From Oncomelania hupensis (taxonomy: Eukaryota > Mollusca > Gastropoda > Littorinimorpha > Pomatiopsidae): a stretch of DNA of 64,000 bases. Positions 11,801 to 24,552 of the stretch are shown here, piece by piece. Position numbers and translations under genes: made by a program. The stretch is from NCBI GenBank assembly GCA_036898135.1, contig CM072513.1, forward strand, positions 84,017,944-84,081,943, given 5' to 3'. The notes beneath the pieces are model-generated. The model was not told the DNA's origin. It searched no databases and saw only the letters and a program-made list of their open reading frames with translations. Position 1 is the first letter of the stretch; the number at the start of each line of letters is the position of its first letter.

Positions 11801-14800
11801 TAGTATATTTTGTTGGGTGGGGGGTGAGGGGGTGGGGTGGTTGAAAAGGTAAGTAGTCTGGCCTGCATTCAATATTACTAGCATGACAAGTTGACTATGT
11901 TTTCAGTATTTATTATTGTTGGTTTGTCTGTTTTAGGAAATGAACATGAGGACTATTCACCAAATTACTAGTAATTAGTATTTGCTTTGATATTTGTGTT
12001 TATTTAAACTTTATAGAGCAAAATGACATGTTATTTTGATTTACACCTGTGACGCGACAGATTTATTCAACGTGCGGAAGGGAGTGGAGAATCGGGGAAT
12101 TATTAAAGCTTGATTATTAGGACTGAAAACTACCTAATGAAACTTTTGTTTTAGGTTTGTAATCTTTGTTTGACTATTTGAACTGAGCTGATGTAGCTGC
12201 TTGCAATTAAACAAAAGATTACTTGACGGACGAGGGATTTAAGAGGGGGAGGGGGAGGGGGCATTATGATAGGGTTTATTTTAGAAAAATGATTGATTCA
12301 GGCCATGTTCTTGATATATTATTATGTGTTTGAGTTATTATAGACTTGCTAAACACTTGTTTTATTTCTAATATGTTTAAAAACACTATGGATTATGGAT
12401 GGGTACAGAATAAAATTGTGCGTACTGTTTTAATTTGTTTATGTTCAGTATTGTGTGTATGGTGTATAATGTGAATTTTCTCATCTTATCTCAACTCGCT
12501 GCCATATTGCTGCCATCTTCCTGATTGTTTTGATACCAAATACATGCATGGGAAAATTCTGGTTGTGAAGTAATGATCATTTTACAATTCAAAACTTTGA
12601 AGGCAATTTCTGGAAATTAGCCCCCGAGAAAATAAAATATTAAAAAAAATCATAAAACATCAACCAATAAAGATAAAACAATTCTGTTTTTTGCATTTTG
12701 AAGATTATTTTTAGTACTTTGTTAATAAATAAATAAGTAATTTTTCATATTTTGACACTTTAGCCTGGTTTTCTCATGCTGCAACACATATGATGGCCAC
12801 TCTCTCGTTCCTTCTCAAATGCAATGGATACCTGCACTATTCAAAACTACATCTTCATCATCGTCATAGTCACCACCATCATCACCACTATCATAATCTG
12901 TGAATTCTATTTATTTATTCACACAAATACACGAGCAAAACACTTTCCCAGACACACTTTTTGTCTGTCTGTGTCTTTATTCGTATTTTTCTCACATGCA
13001 CATAAAATTGCATGATCGATTTTGCTTATTAGTGGTCTTTGTCCTGCATGGATCGTGAAATGATTGTAAACTTTGTATGTGTTTTGTTTTCAATAGACCT
13101 AATCAGTATTTCTTTAATTTCTTTATCATCTTTGTAGCGTTTGTGAATTCCGCATTATTGTATTTTATCAGTTTTCTGATTTATTCTGCTTGTAACTTTA
13201 TGTGTTTATCATGTTCAAGCGTGCCTTGTATCATCCACAGGCTTGTATTTTCTTCTTTTAAAAAAAAAAAAGAAAACTGTATGTGTGCCTGCTTGCAAAT
13301 GCAAGCAGGAGTTTACTTTTGTCTAGTTATTTGTCAAGGATTCTGAATTCATTTTGATTCCTATATAGTGGCTTGTGTATTATTTTTTCTGGCCTTTCCC
13401 TACTTTTCTTTCCATCGTTTCTCCATTCCTCTTTCTTCCTTTCTCTCCCTCTCTTCCTTCCGTTCCCTTCCTCTCCTTACAACTTTCCTTCCCTCTCTTT
13501 CTTCCTTTCTCTCCCTTCCTCTCTCTCCCTCTTTATTCCCTTCTCTTCCCCTCTTTCTTCCTTTCTCTCCCTCTTTTTCTCCCTTTCTCACTCTCCCCTC
13601 CCCTTCTTTTTCTTTTCGTACTTGTAGCTAGCTAGGCCTCGCGCGCAGCATGGATGCGAGAAAGCGATTTAGTTATCCTATATGCGCGTGCCTGTACTGT
13701 TCTTGGGAAAGGAAAGCACTGCTATGCGGACATTTCCACAGCGAATATATTTATAGCTGGCAACCTAGAAGTGTTCTCTGAGCTGCTGTGACCAGTGTAC
13801 TCCATCTTTCTCTGTCCTCAGCAGTCTCATGGCATAGCTCAGCGTCAAGCCAGTCCATTCTCGAATGTTGTTCTCCCACCTCTTTTTTTGTCCCCCTCTT
13901 CTTTTGCCTCCTTGCACCGTGCCGTGCAAGGTGGTCTTTGCAAGGCCTGATGCTCTGGTGACATGGCCATACCATCGGAGTTTCGTTTTTTTTTACCGCT
14001 GTGAGCATGTCATGGTGTTTTCCAATGGCTTGTGTGATGGTGTTTTACCTGTAAAGGTCTAGAAGCTTCGATCGATAATAAACAGAAAATTCTCAATAAT
14101 ATCGATCGATAAAAATTATCCACATTATAGATAGCTTCTTCTCGCCACAGCGCAAAATGAAATTGTTTGCTACAATTGTATTCCGCCAATTTATTTCCTA
14201 CCTTCTGTCAAAACTACACAGCTAACCTGGACTGACAAAGTGATCAGATTTTTATTGGTTAAACACCTACATGTAGTTTTCTGCCAAACATATTGAAAAA
14301 CAAAATCGTATGTTGATCAGAAACAACTAAAAACTCGCCAAGATTTTCATGTTTAAGGTGCATAATTTTCAAACCTGCAACCATAAAACCCTGATGGTTT
14401 TGCGAAGAAGGGAAAAAAAGTGAAAGGACATTTACAAAACAAGACAAAGCATAAACAAGACAAAGCATGCAAACAAAGTTGAGAATTAGCAGGACTGGTA
14501 GAAAGGTAAGAGAGTTAGGGTCTGTGTGGGCAGATGATGGGGCAGTAAGGTAAGAGAGTTAGGGTCTGTGTGGGCAGATGATGGGGCAGTAAGGTAAGAG
14601 AGTTAGGGTCTGTGTGGGCAGATGATGGGGCAGTAAGGTAAGAGAGTTAGGGTCTGTGTGGGCAGATGATGGGGCAATAAGGTAAGAGACTTAGGGTCTG
14701 TGTGGGCAGATGATGGGGCAGTAAGGTAAGAGATTTAGGGTCTGTGTGGGCAGATGATGAGGCAGTAAGGTAAGAGAGTTAGGGTCTGTGTGGGCAGATG

Positions 14801-17800
14801 ATGAGGCAGTAAGGTAAGAGAGTTAGGGTCTTTGTGGGCAGGTGATGAGACAGTAAGGTAAGAGAGTTAGGGTCTGTGTGGGCAGATGATGGGGCAGTAA
14901 GGTAAGAGACTTAGGGTCTGTGTGGGCAGATGATGAGGCAGTAAGGTAAGAGAGTTAGGGTCTGTGTGGGCAGATGATGAGGCAGTAAGGTAAGAGAGTT
15001 AGGGTCTTTGTGGGCAGGTGATGAGACAGTAAGGTAAGAGAGTTAGGGTCTGTGTGGGCAGATGATGAGACAGTAAGGTAAGAGAGTTAGGGTCTGTGTG
15101 GGCAGATGATGAGACAGTAAGGTAAGAGAGTTAGGGTCTGTGTGGGCAGATGATGGGGCAGTAAGGTAAGAGAGTTAGGGTCTGTGTGGGCAGATGATGG
15201 GGCAGTAAGGTAAGAGAGTTAGGGTCTGTGTGGGCAGATGATGAGGCAGTAAGGTAAGAGAGTTAGGGTCTGTGTGGGCAGATGATGAGGCAGTAAGGTA
15301 AGAGAGTTAGGGTCTGTGTGGGCAGATGATGGGGCAGTAAGGTAAGAGAGTTAGGGTCTGTGTGGGCAGATGATGGGGCAGTAAGGTAAGAGAGTTAGGG
15401 TCTGTGTGGGCAGATGATGAGGCAGTAAGGTAAGAGAGTTAGGGTCTGTGTGGGCAGATGATGGGGCAGTAAGGTAAGAGAGTTAGGGTCTGTGTGGGCA
15501 GATGATGGGGCAGTAAGGTAAGAGAGTTAGGGTCTGTGTGGGCAGATGATGGGGCAGTAAGGTAAGAGAGTTAGGGTCTGTGTGGGCAGATGATGGGGCA
15601 GTAAGGTAAGAGAGTTAGGGTCTGTGTGGGCAGATGATGAGGCAGTAAGGTAAGAGACTTTGGGTCTTTGTGGGCAGATGATGGGGCAGTAAGGTAAGAG
15701 AGTTAGGGTCTGTGTGGGCAGATGATGGGGCAGTAAGGTAAGAGAGTTAGTGTCTGTGTGGGCAGATGATGGGGCAGTAAGGTAAGAGAGTTAGGGTCTG
15801 TGTGGGCAGATGATGAGACAGTAAGGTAAGAGAGTTAGGGTCTGTGTGGGCAGATGATGGGGCAATAAGGTAAAAACTCACTGAAGTAAGCTGTAGTTGT
15901 GAAAATCCCGTTCAACAGAGAAATCCTTGCGCAGGCAGTTTTGGACAATGTAAGGAAATGTTTCAATGTCACAGCCGGTCGAGCTCTGAAAAATAGATGC
16001 TTTAAATACAGTTTTGCAAGTGGATATACAACAGGTCTTGCAAATAATGGAACAGAACAATTTTAAATACACAGTGCATGGAGGACAAAACTTCTGCTCA
16101 GTCAGCAGCATGGTACTTCAGTAGTTTAATAAAGAAGGTAGATATTTTACCTCAATTTCCTTTATTCCTAGCTAGGCGATCCGGTTCTGTGATCTTATGC
16201 CTATTATTATTATTATTATTGAGGATTTTTATAGCGCACTTATCTCGCCGTACTAGACCAGACTCTAGGCGCTGGCCGATACAGGATCTAACTCAAACCG
16301 CCCGAGATGCCCACCCGCAGCCTTTGGGCGCATGGTCTGACACCCGGACAACTGAGCACTATCCTGGCCAGCCAGGGATGTGGGAGAAGGACCTAGTGCA
16401 TGCTGGGTGTGTTCTTGTTACCGGCACTCACCCGTCTAGGACATGAGCGTCAGGATCTTTAAAGTCCGTTATGATGGAATGTATGCGACACACAGACTAG
16501 ACCTCGGTTTATACTCTCATCCGAAGGAATAGGAAACGGGAGTAAAGTGTCTTTCCCAGGGACACAACACAATGGCCCGGACAGGGCTCGAACCCGGGAC
16601 CTTCAGATCCGCAAGCCAAAGCACTACCATTAGGCCACCGTGCCTCCATACGAAAAAAACGATGTGACGATTTAAACAACACCCAAGAAGCAAGAAAGGA
16701 CATATCTATGGGAGACAATCTTGTCCGGTCGACCTTATTATTGTGGGCAGGTAAGTGGATGTGTCGGCCACTGCAGGCTAGACTATTACCAAGGTACGGG
16801 CTTTACCAGCTACAGTGCAGCAAAGAAACAAAACCAATACTTCATATTCAACAGCCACCAAAGTTCAGTTATTGCCTGAAAATGTCAGCTTCCTTCAGGG
16901 CTTAAAATGGTCCTCCGAGAAAAAAGAGGAAAATCAGCGCGTTTTCCCAACTATGTAGGGGTACATCAGATCAGGGTGCGAAGCACCCGAACTTCCTAGG
17001 GGGATCCGGGGGCATGCTCCCCCGGAAAATTTTTGAAATCTAGATTAAAATATGTGCAATCTGGTGCATTCTGGAAGTATTTTGAAAAATAAAATTGTTA
17101 TAATAATTAAATTGACAAACTTTTTATTTCTTTGATATTTATTTTGGTTACCCTTGGAAGAGGTACAGAGTCAGTCAGGGGGAAGAAGGGGTTTCTGGGC
17201 AGCAGGACCACCACTTGGGTATGGCCCTGTCTAAAGTAGTCTGGGGACATGCTTCTCAATAATTTTTATTCAGAATCTAGCTCAAAATCTGCGCACCTTT
17301 TTGTGATGGGCAGTAGTGTTTACCCCTTTACTGCTGAGTATAAATGCACCTTGTAAGTTATACGCCAGGGAACAAATTAATGTAATTTACTTGTTTTGTT
17401 CTTTTTGCTAGATTTAAGAAAGTACTAGGAGTAAAACACTAAAATTTAGCACAATTAATCAGTGTGTGTTGTTGACTGCTTCCAACAAGTCCCAAGAGAT
17501 TTATCAACATAAATTATTTGGTTTAAAAAATTAATATAAACAATAAATTTAAATTAAATTAAACACAAAACAGTTGTTTTTGCGTTAGTTCAGGTGTACA
17601 CAAACATTGAACAGAAATCAGGAGATTGTGTCAATTATAAATGCATTTGACAGTTATTATGAAATGTGTATCCTACCTGGAACTGGAAATTGAAATTACT
17701 CCCAGTAAGCTAAGTTACTCCCAGTAAGCTAAGTTACTCCCAGTAAGCTCAGACGAACTAGCCAGTCCATGTCACTTTTGCAAGTTATGTCACCACCAGT

Positions 17801-20800
17801 GGTCAGATGTTCGCTGAGCGCCACACAGCCGCGGAAATTGTAAACAATCTCGGCCAAGCATAACACACATCGCGCCCTCCCTACTACATTTACTTTGCGA
17901 ATATGCTGACCTATTAGCTCAAACTTTTCTTCTCCATCTGGACTCGACTGAATCTTTACTGATTTTTCAGTCCATTCCCACCGCCAATTATTCTTTGCGG
18001 AACTGTAATCAAAAGAATCTCCCCGGTTCACAATCGTTGTGGCCGCCATTTTGACTATTAGCAAAGAATGTAGCTAGCAAACCAAACAAAATAACCAACT
18101 GATGACTTGAGCCATTTGAGAATAATAACCATTTGCGAATAAAGCGCACCTTATACTTCTCAATTTTTATTGAGAAGGGTATATTTTTTCCGAGGAAATT
18201 TATTCTTTTTTCCGAGGAAGAAGATAACTTTCACGAGGAAAACCTCGGATCCGAGGAGGATTTTAAGCCCTGTTCCTTAAGCCTAGGTCTGACGACAAAC
18301 AATTTGATTGCAATCACAGGGAAAACCATTATTTCAGTCACTGATTTCGTGAGACTATCACCGAGTCAACTCCGTCAAATCAGTTTACAGCGTGATTTGC
18401 GATGATTTTCCATGTTTAGAACATGTCCTAATTTTGACGAACTGATTGCAACTCATTCAGCATGGGAACCAATGAAATGCACTACTTTAATCACGTGATC
18501 TTGCAAAAAAAGGGCTAATTATTTTAAGACCAGCTCGCTAGGAACATTGAGTGTGAAAATACCTGGTAAACTAATAGAGATGATATAGTCACATGAATAT
18601 TTATGGGTAATTGTCTTTTTTTTCTGAACTTAGCAAATAAAATGCTACCGTTAATGCAAAAATTCGTCCTCTCTTCTTTTCACGCATTTTGACTTTCGGG
18701 GCAGCAAGGGTAACAACTCTTGTGCTTTTGTTCATGCGCAGTGACTGTGCACATGTTTATCAAAATCAAGCGTTTTAGTGTTACTACTGATGAATTGCAC
18801 GTCAATCTTCCCATTCAAATCATGAGTCGCAAAACATTCACTGTCATTGTGATTGCAATCAAAACATTGGTCGTCAGACCTTGGCTTAAACAATAATGTG
18901 GCAAGTTGTAAATGAGGACAACAGATCATTTTGTCAAATGACAACACCACAAAAAAAAACTCACGGTATCCTGGTTCTCCTCATGAATAGCAGCCTCATC
19001 ATACGCATCCTGGACCTGCCTATACAGCTCTTCGCTGAACATCTTGACTCGCTGGTTTTGCAGCAAGTGGGACAGGGTCTTGGTATCCAAGAACTTGATG
19101 ATACTGTGGCAATAATGTGTCACAACAATATTACTGTTATCCTGAACCGATTTATCTTAGCATAATTATAGTTAGGTTTAAAAGCCTTTGGCTCTCAAGA
19201 TAAGTCACTTTTGACTTGGACATAGTGACCCACTGTTATTAGAATCTGATGTATACTGCAAAATATTTGTTGCCAATGCCCACAATGGTTTAGGCTGAAA
19301 GTGACAATGTTTTAGGAGAAGAGTAAAATCTACAGGCTAGCAGACACTAACACTAAAGATCTTTGATTCATTCAAAAAATCTATTCAGCGTAAAACGGTA
19401 CCACAGCTGACCTAGCCTTAAGTCTGAAAATTGTAGGTGGCAGCACAAACACATGATAGTACAGAAGTACTGTGAGGATTATTTTACAAACCTCTAAATA
19501 ACATATTCAGCTAAAACATTAAAAAAAATCAGAGTCGTCATTCATTTTTCAAAATAAGAATCCACACACTCTGATGTTATTACAAGGTTAGTGTGACGAT
19601 TTCTTCATGATCAGTAGTAATAACAGTAATGGTCCCAGTAATCTCCAATTCTAGTTTGCAACTTAGATTCAGCCAACACAGAGCATTTTAGTAGTTACAA
19701 CAGTACTGTGATGAATCCTGTGAGAATAATTCAAGTCTCACATTCAGCATGCATTGACTACATCCTGGCAGCAGGCAGGGTTCATACAGATTTACAAGTC
19801 TAGATTTCCATGACTTTTCCATGTCCAAATTTTCCCAGGACTGGTAAACCGCTTAACACCCACCCACCATGTAAACAAACAAAAAACACTCCACAAATAC
19901 TTCAAGACCATGCATTTTATTTTTTGCCTTTTAGTTTCACAATGATTTCTTTACATTTGGCATTGATATTCTTTTGAATTCCAAGAAAGTCTTCCTTCTT
20001 TTCCTCTGCCGACTTTCTTGTAGCTTGTTTTGGACGAGGAAGTTCATTAAAGTTTTGATCATGAAAGTTTTCGTATCTTATTTGTTTTCTGCTTCTACAG
20101 CTAAGTCATCAACACTTTGTTCCAAACTTGAACTCTTACAGTATGACTGTTCTGCTCTTCGTTTTTTCTTCTTAAGCTCATCCAGTTCCTCCAGTATGGA
20201 CTTGTGCTTTGGGGAATGCACAGCCCTTTCTTTCTCTTCCTTCTGTTGCTGCTGTCATAACTGTCATGAATATGAGGCACCAAGAAGCAGTTTTTTTTTA
20301 AAGTTCCACATATTCCACTTCACCAACATGTTTCAGATGGTCGTTGAAAGTGCTAGGTGACGCTAACGTTTTGATACTCTTCTCACAAATGGTGCAGTAA
20401 GCCATAGGACTTACAGTGTGTGTCGCTAGCCAGCCCACATATTACTTATCTTAAGCTGTATCTTGCTAAACGAGTGCTTTCTTTTCATTTTCACACCACG
20501 GTAACTCAATCACCACAAACAAGATGGCTGATTGTAAAACCAGTTAGAACCTAGAAAAGTAGTACCATCGACAAACTAAAAATAATATTTATAATTAACA
20601 TTTGTACTGCGCCATTCCTCACTAGAGCTCATAGCACTTTACAGAAGAAAAATAAATAAATAAATTAATAATAAATAAATACATAAATAATTAAACAAAG
20701 CGAAAGCAAAACATGAAATACCATAATAAACATACACACACAACGACTCTGACTTTGTTTTTTCAGTCCAGGGTGAAATGAAAGCGATGATTCAACAGAG

Positions 20801-23800
20801 CGCAGAATTAAAGGAAGAGAATTCCAAACTGTGGGGGCTGAAAAGCACAATGAGCTCTTGCCAAAAAGATTTTGCTTTCATCTGGGGAATACAAAGCTGC
20901 CGACTGTCAGAAGATGAACGGAGATCTTGATGGTGTATAGAAATGGACTAATTTGGAGAGATACAATTGACCAGACAGAGTAACAGCTCTGAAGCAAAGG
21001 CTTGCAATTTTATACTGCATTCTGTTCTCCACGGGAAGCCAATGCAATGCTTTCAAATGAGAAGTGATAAGGGATTTTTTTTAAGCACGCAAAATAAGAT
21101 GAGCAGCATTGTTCTGTATCTTTTGCAGCTTGGGCAGGAGATACTGAGGGCAACCATAAAAAAGTGCAATACAATGGTCAAGCCTAGACAGGATGAAGAA
21201 AGAGACAAGAGTCTGAGTAGCACTGGCAGAAAGGAGATGACGGAAATAACTGACCAACCAGAGATCGCCTTTTAAACAATCTAGGCTACATCTCACTCAC
21301 TTCCTCTGCAAGCAGATGACAACCAGAAAACAAAGTATGAAAAATATTTTCCTACTTTATATAAAATTTCCTGGAATTTCCATAACTTTCAAAGGTCTGG
21401 TAAACCAATTTTTAAATCCCATGACATTCAATGTTTGTACGAATCCTGAGCAGTGAGATGAATGCTTCACACATACAAAAGTGCTAATGACGAATGTCAG
21501 TGTTGGACTATTAAATACAAGTTTGTTGAGTTGTGTTACGGACTAAAAATTGATAAAAAAAGAAAATACAAGGCACTTACATGGGCAGATGTGCCAACAC
21601 CTCCACAGCAAAGTACACCACATTGTGCACAGTGTTGAAGAAATTCTTGCTCTCAATATCTGAAGAACAAATAGTAAACTCAAAAATTTTAAATAGAGCT
21701 CTTTCAGGCAGAAACTAGAATGGCAAAGCCCATATGACTCACATGCTCCTTATGGAACTGACATTATTTAACATGAAAATGAGTGCCCAGAAAAAACACA
21801 AGAAAACGGTGCATGTGGCATTAAAATGCAAAGTAATACCGACTTTGGTCTTTCTATGCTCTTGACCTTGAAATGACCTTGACTTTTGGCTCCAAATACC
21901 ATCATGTACTATCAAATAAAGTACAGCAAATGTTGTTTTATGCCCCCCAAAATTGTGACCTTGGGATGACCTTGACCTTCAGTGACCAGGGCTCAACACA
22001 ACTGACTGTCTAACTGTCTCCGACAGGTAAAACAGGCTGCCGGACAGGTTGGATTGCTACCCAACCTGCCCGAAAGGACAGGTATTTTTCAGCCGCCAAG
22101 TCAGTCGACATAAATGACCTTGGCTTAGCTTAAAACTGAAAACACTAGACCACTAGACTCCAAAAATGATACTGAAACAGTAGTTAATCCAAGGTGTCGC
22201 TAACATTCGACGGAACAGAAGCAGTGACTGGCTGCTAACTTTTATTTTCCACTTGTTTTTGGTTACTTTATATGACTTTGCAAAGCAAAAGTGTTTGAAA
22301 GTACAATGTGCTGCGATACAAAAATGCTGCAATACAATTCGCTTGAAAATCTTAATTTTTGTTGCTTAATCAAAATTGTAAGGAAAATTCTGGGAACTGT
22401 TGTTGGACAGGTACAAAAAAGTTGCTGTCGAGCCCTGGTGACCTTGACCTTAGGATGACCTTGACCCTCACATGAACTCTCATGCATGTCTGCTCAAATA
22501 ACCCAATATTGTTGCATACTATGGGATAAATAAACAGCCATTCCACTGTAACATGACCTATTTTTGTAGTTTTTGCAAGGCTAAAGATCAACCCAAAAAC
22601 GGAACCTACGATATATGGAAGACCAATCTATTATTTTTAAATACAAAAAGTTCAAACTTTATATTTGTCACAGTTTAGGGTCAAGGTCACTAACCCACTT
22701 TGGACAGCACCAGGACTTAGGAGGGAGGTTGACCAAATTTGTATAGTATGTGTGTCTCATTGGTATGTATGATGCATCAAAGAATCATAAGTTCAATATT
22801 AATCCTAGAAAAAATGTGAACTTTTGTGAAAAATTGTCATTTCTTGACGACCATTTGTTGACCCTGTGACCTTGACGTGAAGCCATTCATTGACTGATCA
22901 TTTATAAGGTCTCATGGATCTACACCATCGTGATAGTTCAAATAGGTTCTGTGTACTTAGCCACTTTAAAGTTTTGCACATAGGTGGCGGACGGCGAACC
23001 TAAAGACGGAAAGACTGGCTTTTTCCATGTCATTTTTGTACAATTTAGAACTCATATCGCACAGATTTGCAAATATTTGTAAATATTGTTTGGGCATGCG
23101 GGTCAAAAATGAAAATAAAAAAACAACATGTGTCGTCAGATACAAACCAAGCTTTAAAGATCATTGATAACTCTCGCTCAAGACAATGCAAGGCTAAATG
23201 TGTATAACTCCCAAGCACACATTAACCCCTTAACCGCCCAACCCCGAACGTCGTTCGGGGTGATTTTCCGCTTCCTGTGTGCCCAACTACGAACGCCGTA
23301 CGGGGGTTATTCGTCGGCATTCTGTATTCACCCAAGAAGGGAGGTAACAGCAGTAACTGTTGGCAGAGCAGCTAGAAATCTCCAACCAACGGTTCTTTCC
23401 CTTTGACCGTTATAAATTGTAAAAACCGAACTTGGCACAAGTTTTGAAATTTCAGTATTTCTCAGTGTTCAGTCATGAAGCCAAAATGGCGGACGGTGGA
23501 CGATGAGGGGGTACTACGAGGTCTGTTTTCAGAGGATATTCAGCACTTGAAGTGCTTCAAGAGGTCCTAAATGATCAAGAAAGTGATGATGAAGACCTTA
23601 TCACACAATATTCATATACTGGAAGTAGTGTGTGGACTTTGGCTGCTCTGTGGGTTGTGACTTTGTTACTGGCTGAGTCTCTACAGCTGTGGAATATGAT
23701 GTGTGATTCGGACTTGCCTTACCATAGACAGGTACCCCTTATTTCTGTGGATGATATAGCAGTGAAGTTGATTTCCAACTAGTTTAATGAGTGCTTGATA

Positions 23801-24500
23801 TTTGTCATTTTGTTACACCAGTTTTTGTGGTGTTCTGTCCTGCATTTTTTGTGTTGATCATGATGTGTGTTTTTATGTTCCAAAAATGCTTGACCACGGA
23901 AAAAAACAAGAATAAATAATTACTTTAAAAATTTATGTCTTGTCAAATGAAACTATTTTTACTTGAAATTGAAGCCAGGGATGTTTAAAAAAAAAACTTG
24001 CCAAATATCTAAGAGATATATCATCAAATGCCTGAATTATTCACGTTTTAGTGAACACACCCTCAAAAGTCAAATTTTTGCTCCAGCATACAGGAGTACA
24101 GGTGCGCTTTTTTATTACGGCAGGTAAGGGGTTAATATTGTCATCACAACAGAACATAAATAACTGCTGCGCTGCAGGATGAAGCTTGTTCACAGCTGAC
24201 TATAGCAATGATAATAAAGAAAGCTTGTACGGTAATGAAGTACAGAAAATAAAACGTTCAGGCTCACAGCAAATGTGAAGTGCTGTGTTAACATACCCAA
24301 GTCTGCTTGATCCTCCTGTAGGTGATATTCTTCTGTCATCCTAGCCGTTAGCATCTGCATCAGAAAATGGACCTCTACCGATAGGCTGGGCATCAGGTTG
24401 TCTGAAAACACACACCATGCAATGAAATACAAAACAACACGATAGAGAACAACACAACACAAAATAAAGTTGTTCTATAGCCAAGTCAAATTAGCGGATA

Positions 24501-24552
<52 letters not shown>

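Noticed and set aside
13368..13635. Three overlapping ORFs rich in S, L, P and F
   Set aside because: They come from the homopyrimidine tract.
14505..15868. Interstitial telomeric array
   Set aside because: TTAGGG occurs once per 44 bp and is not tandem, so it is not a telomere remnant.
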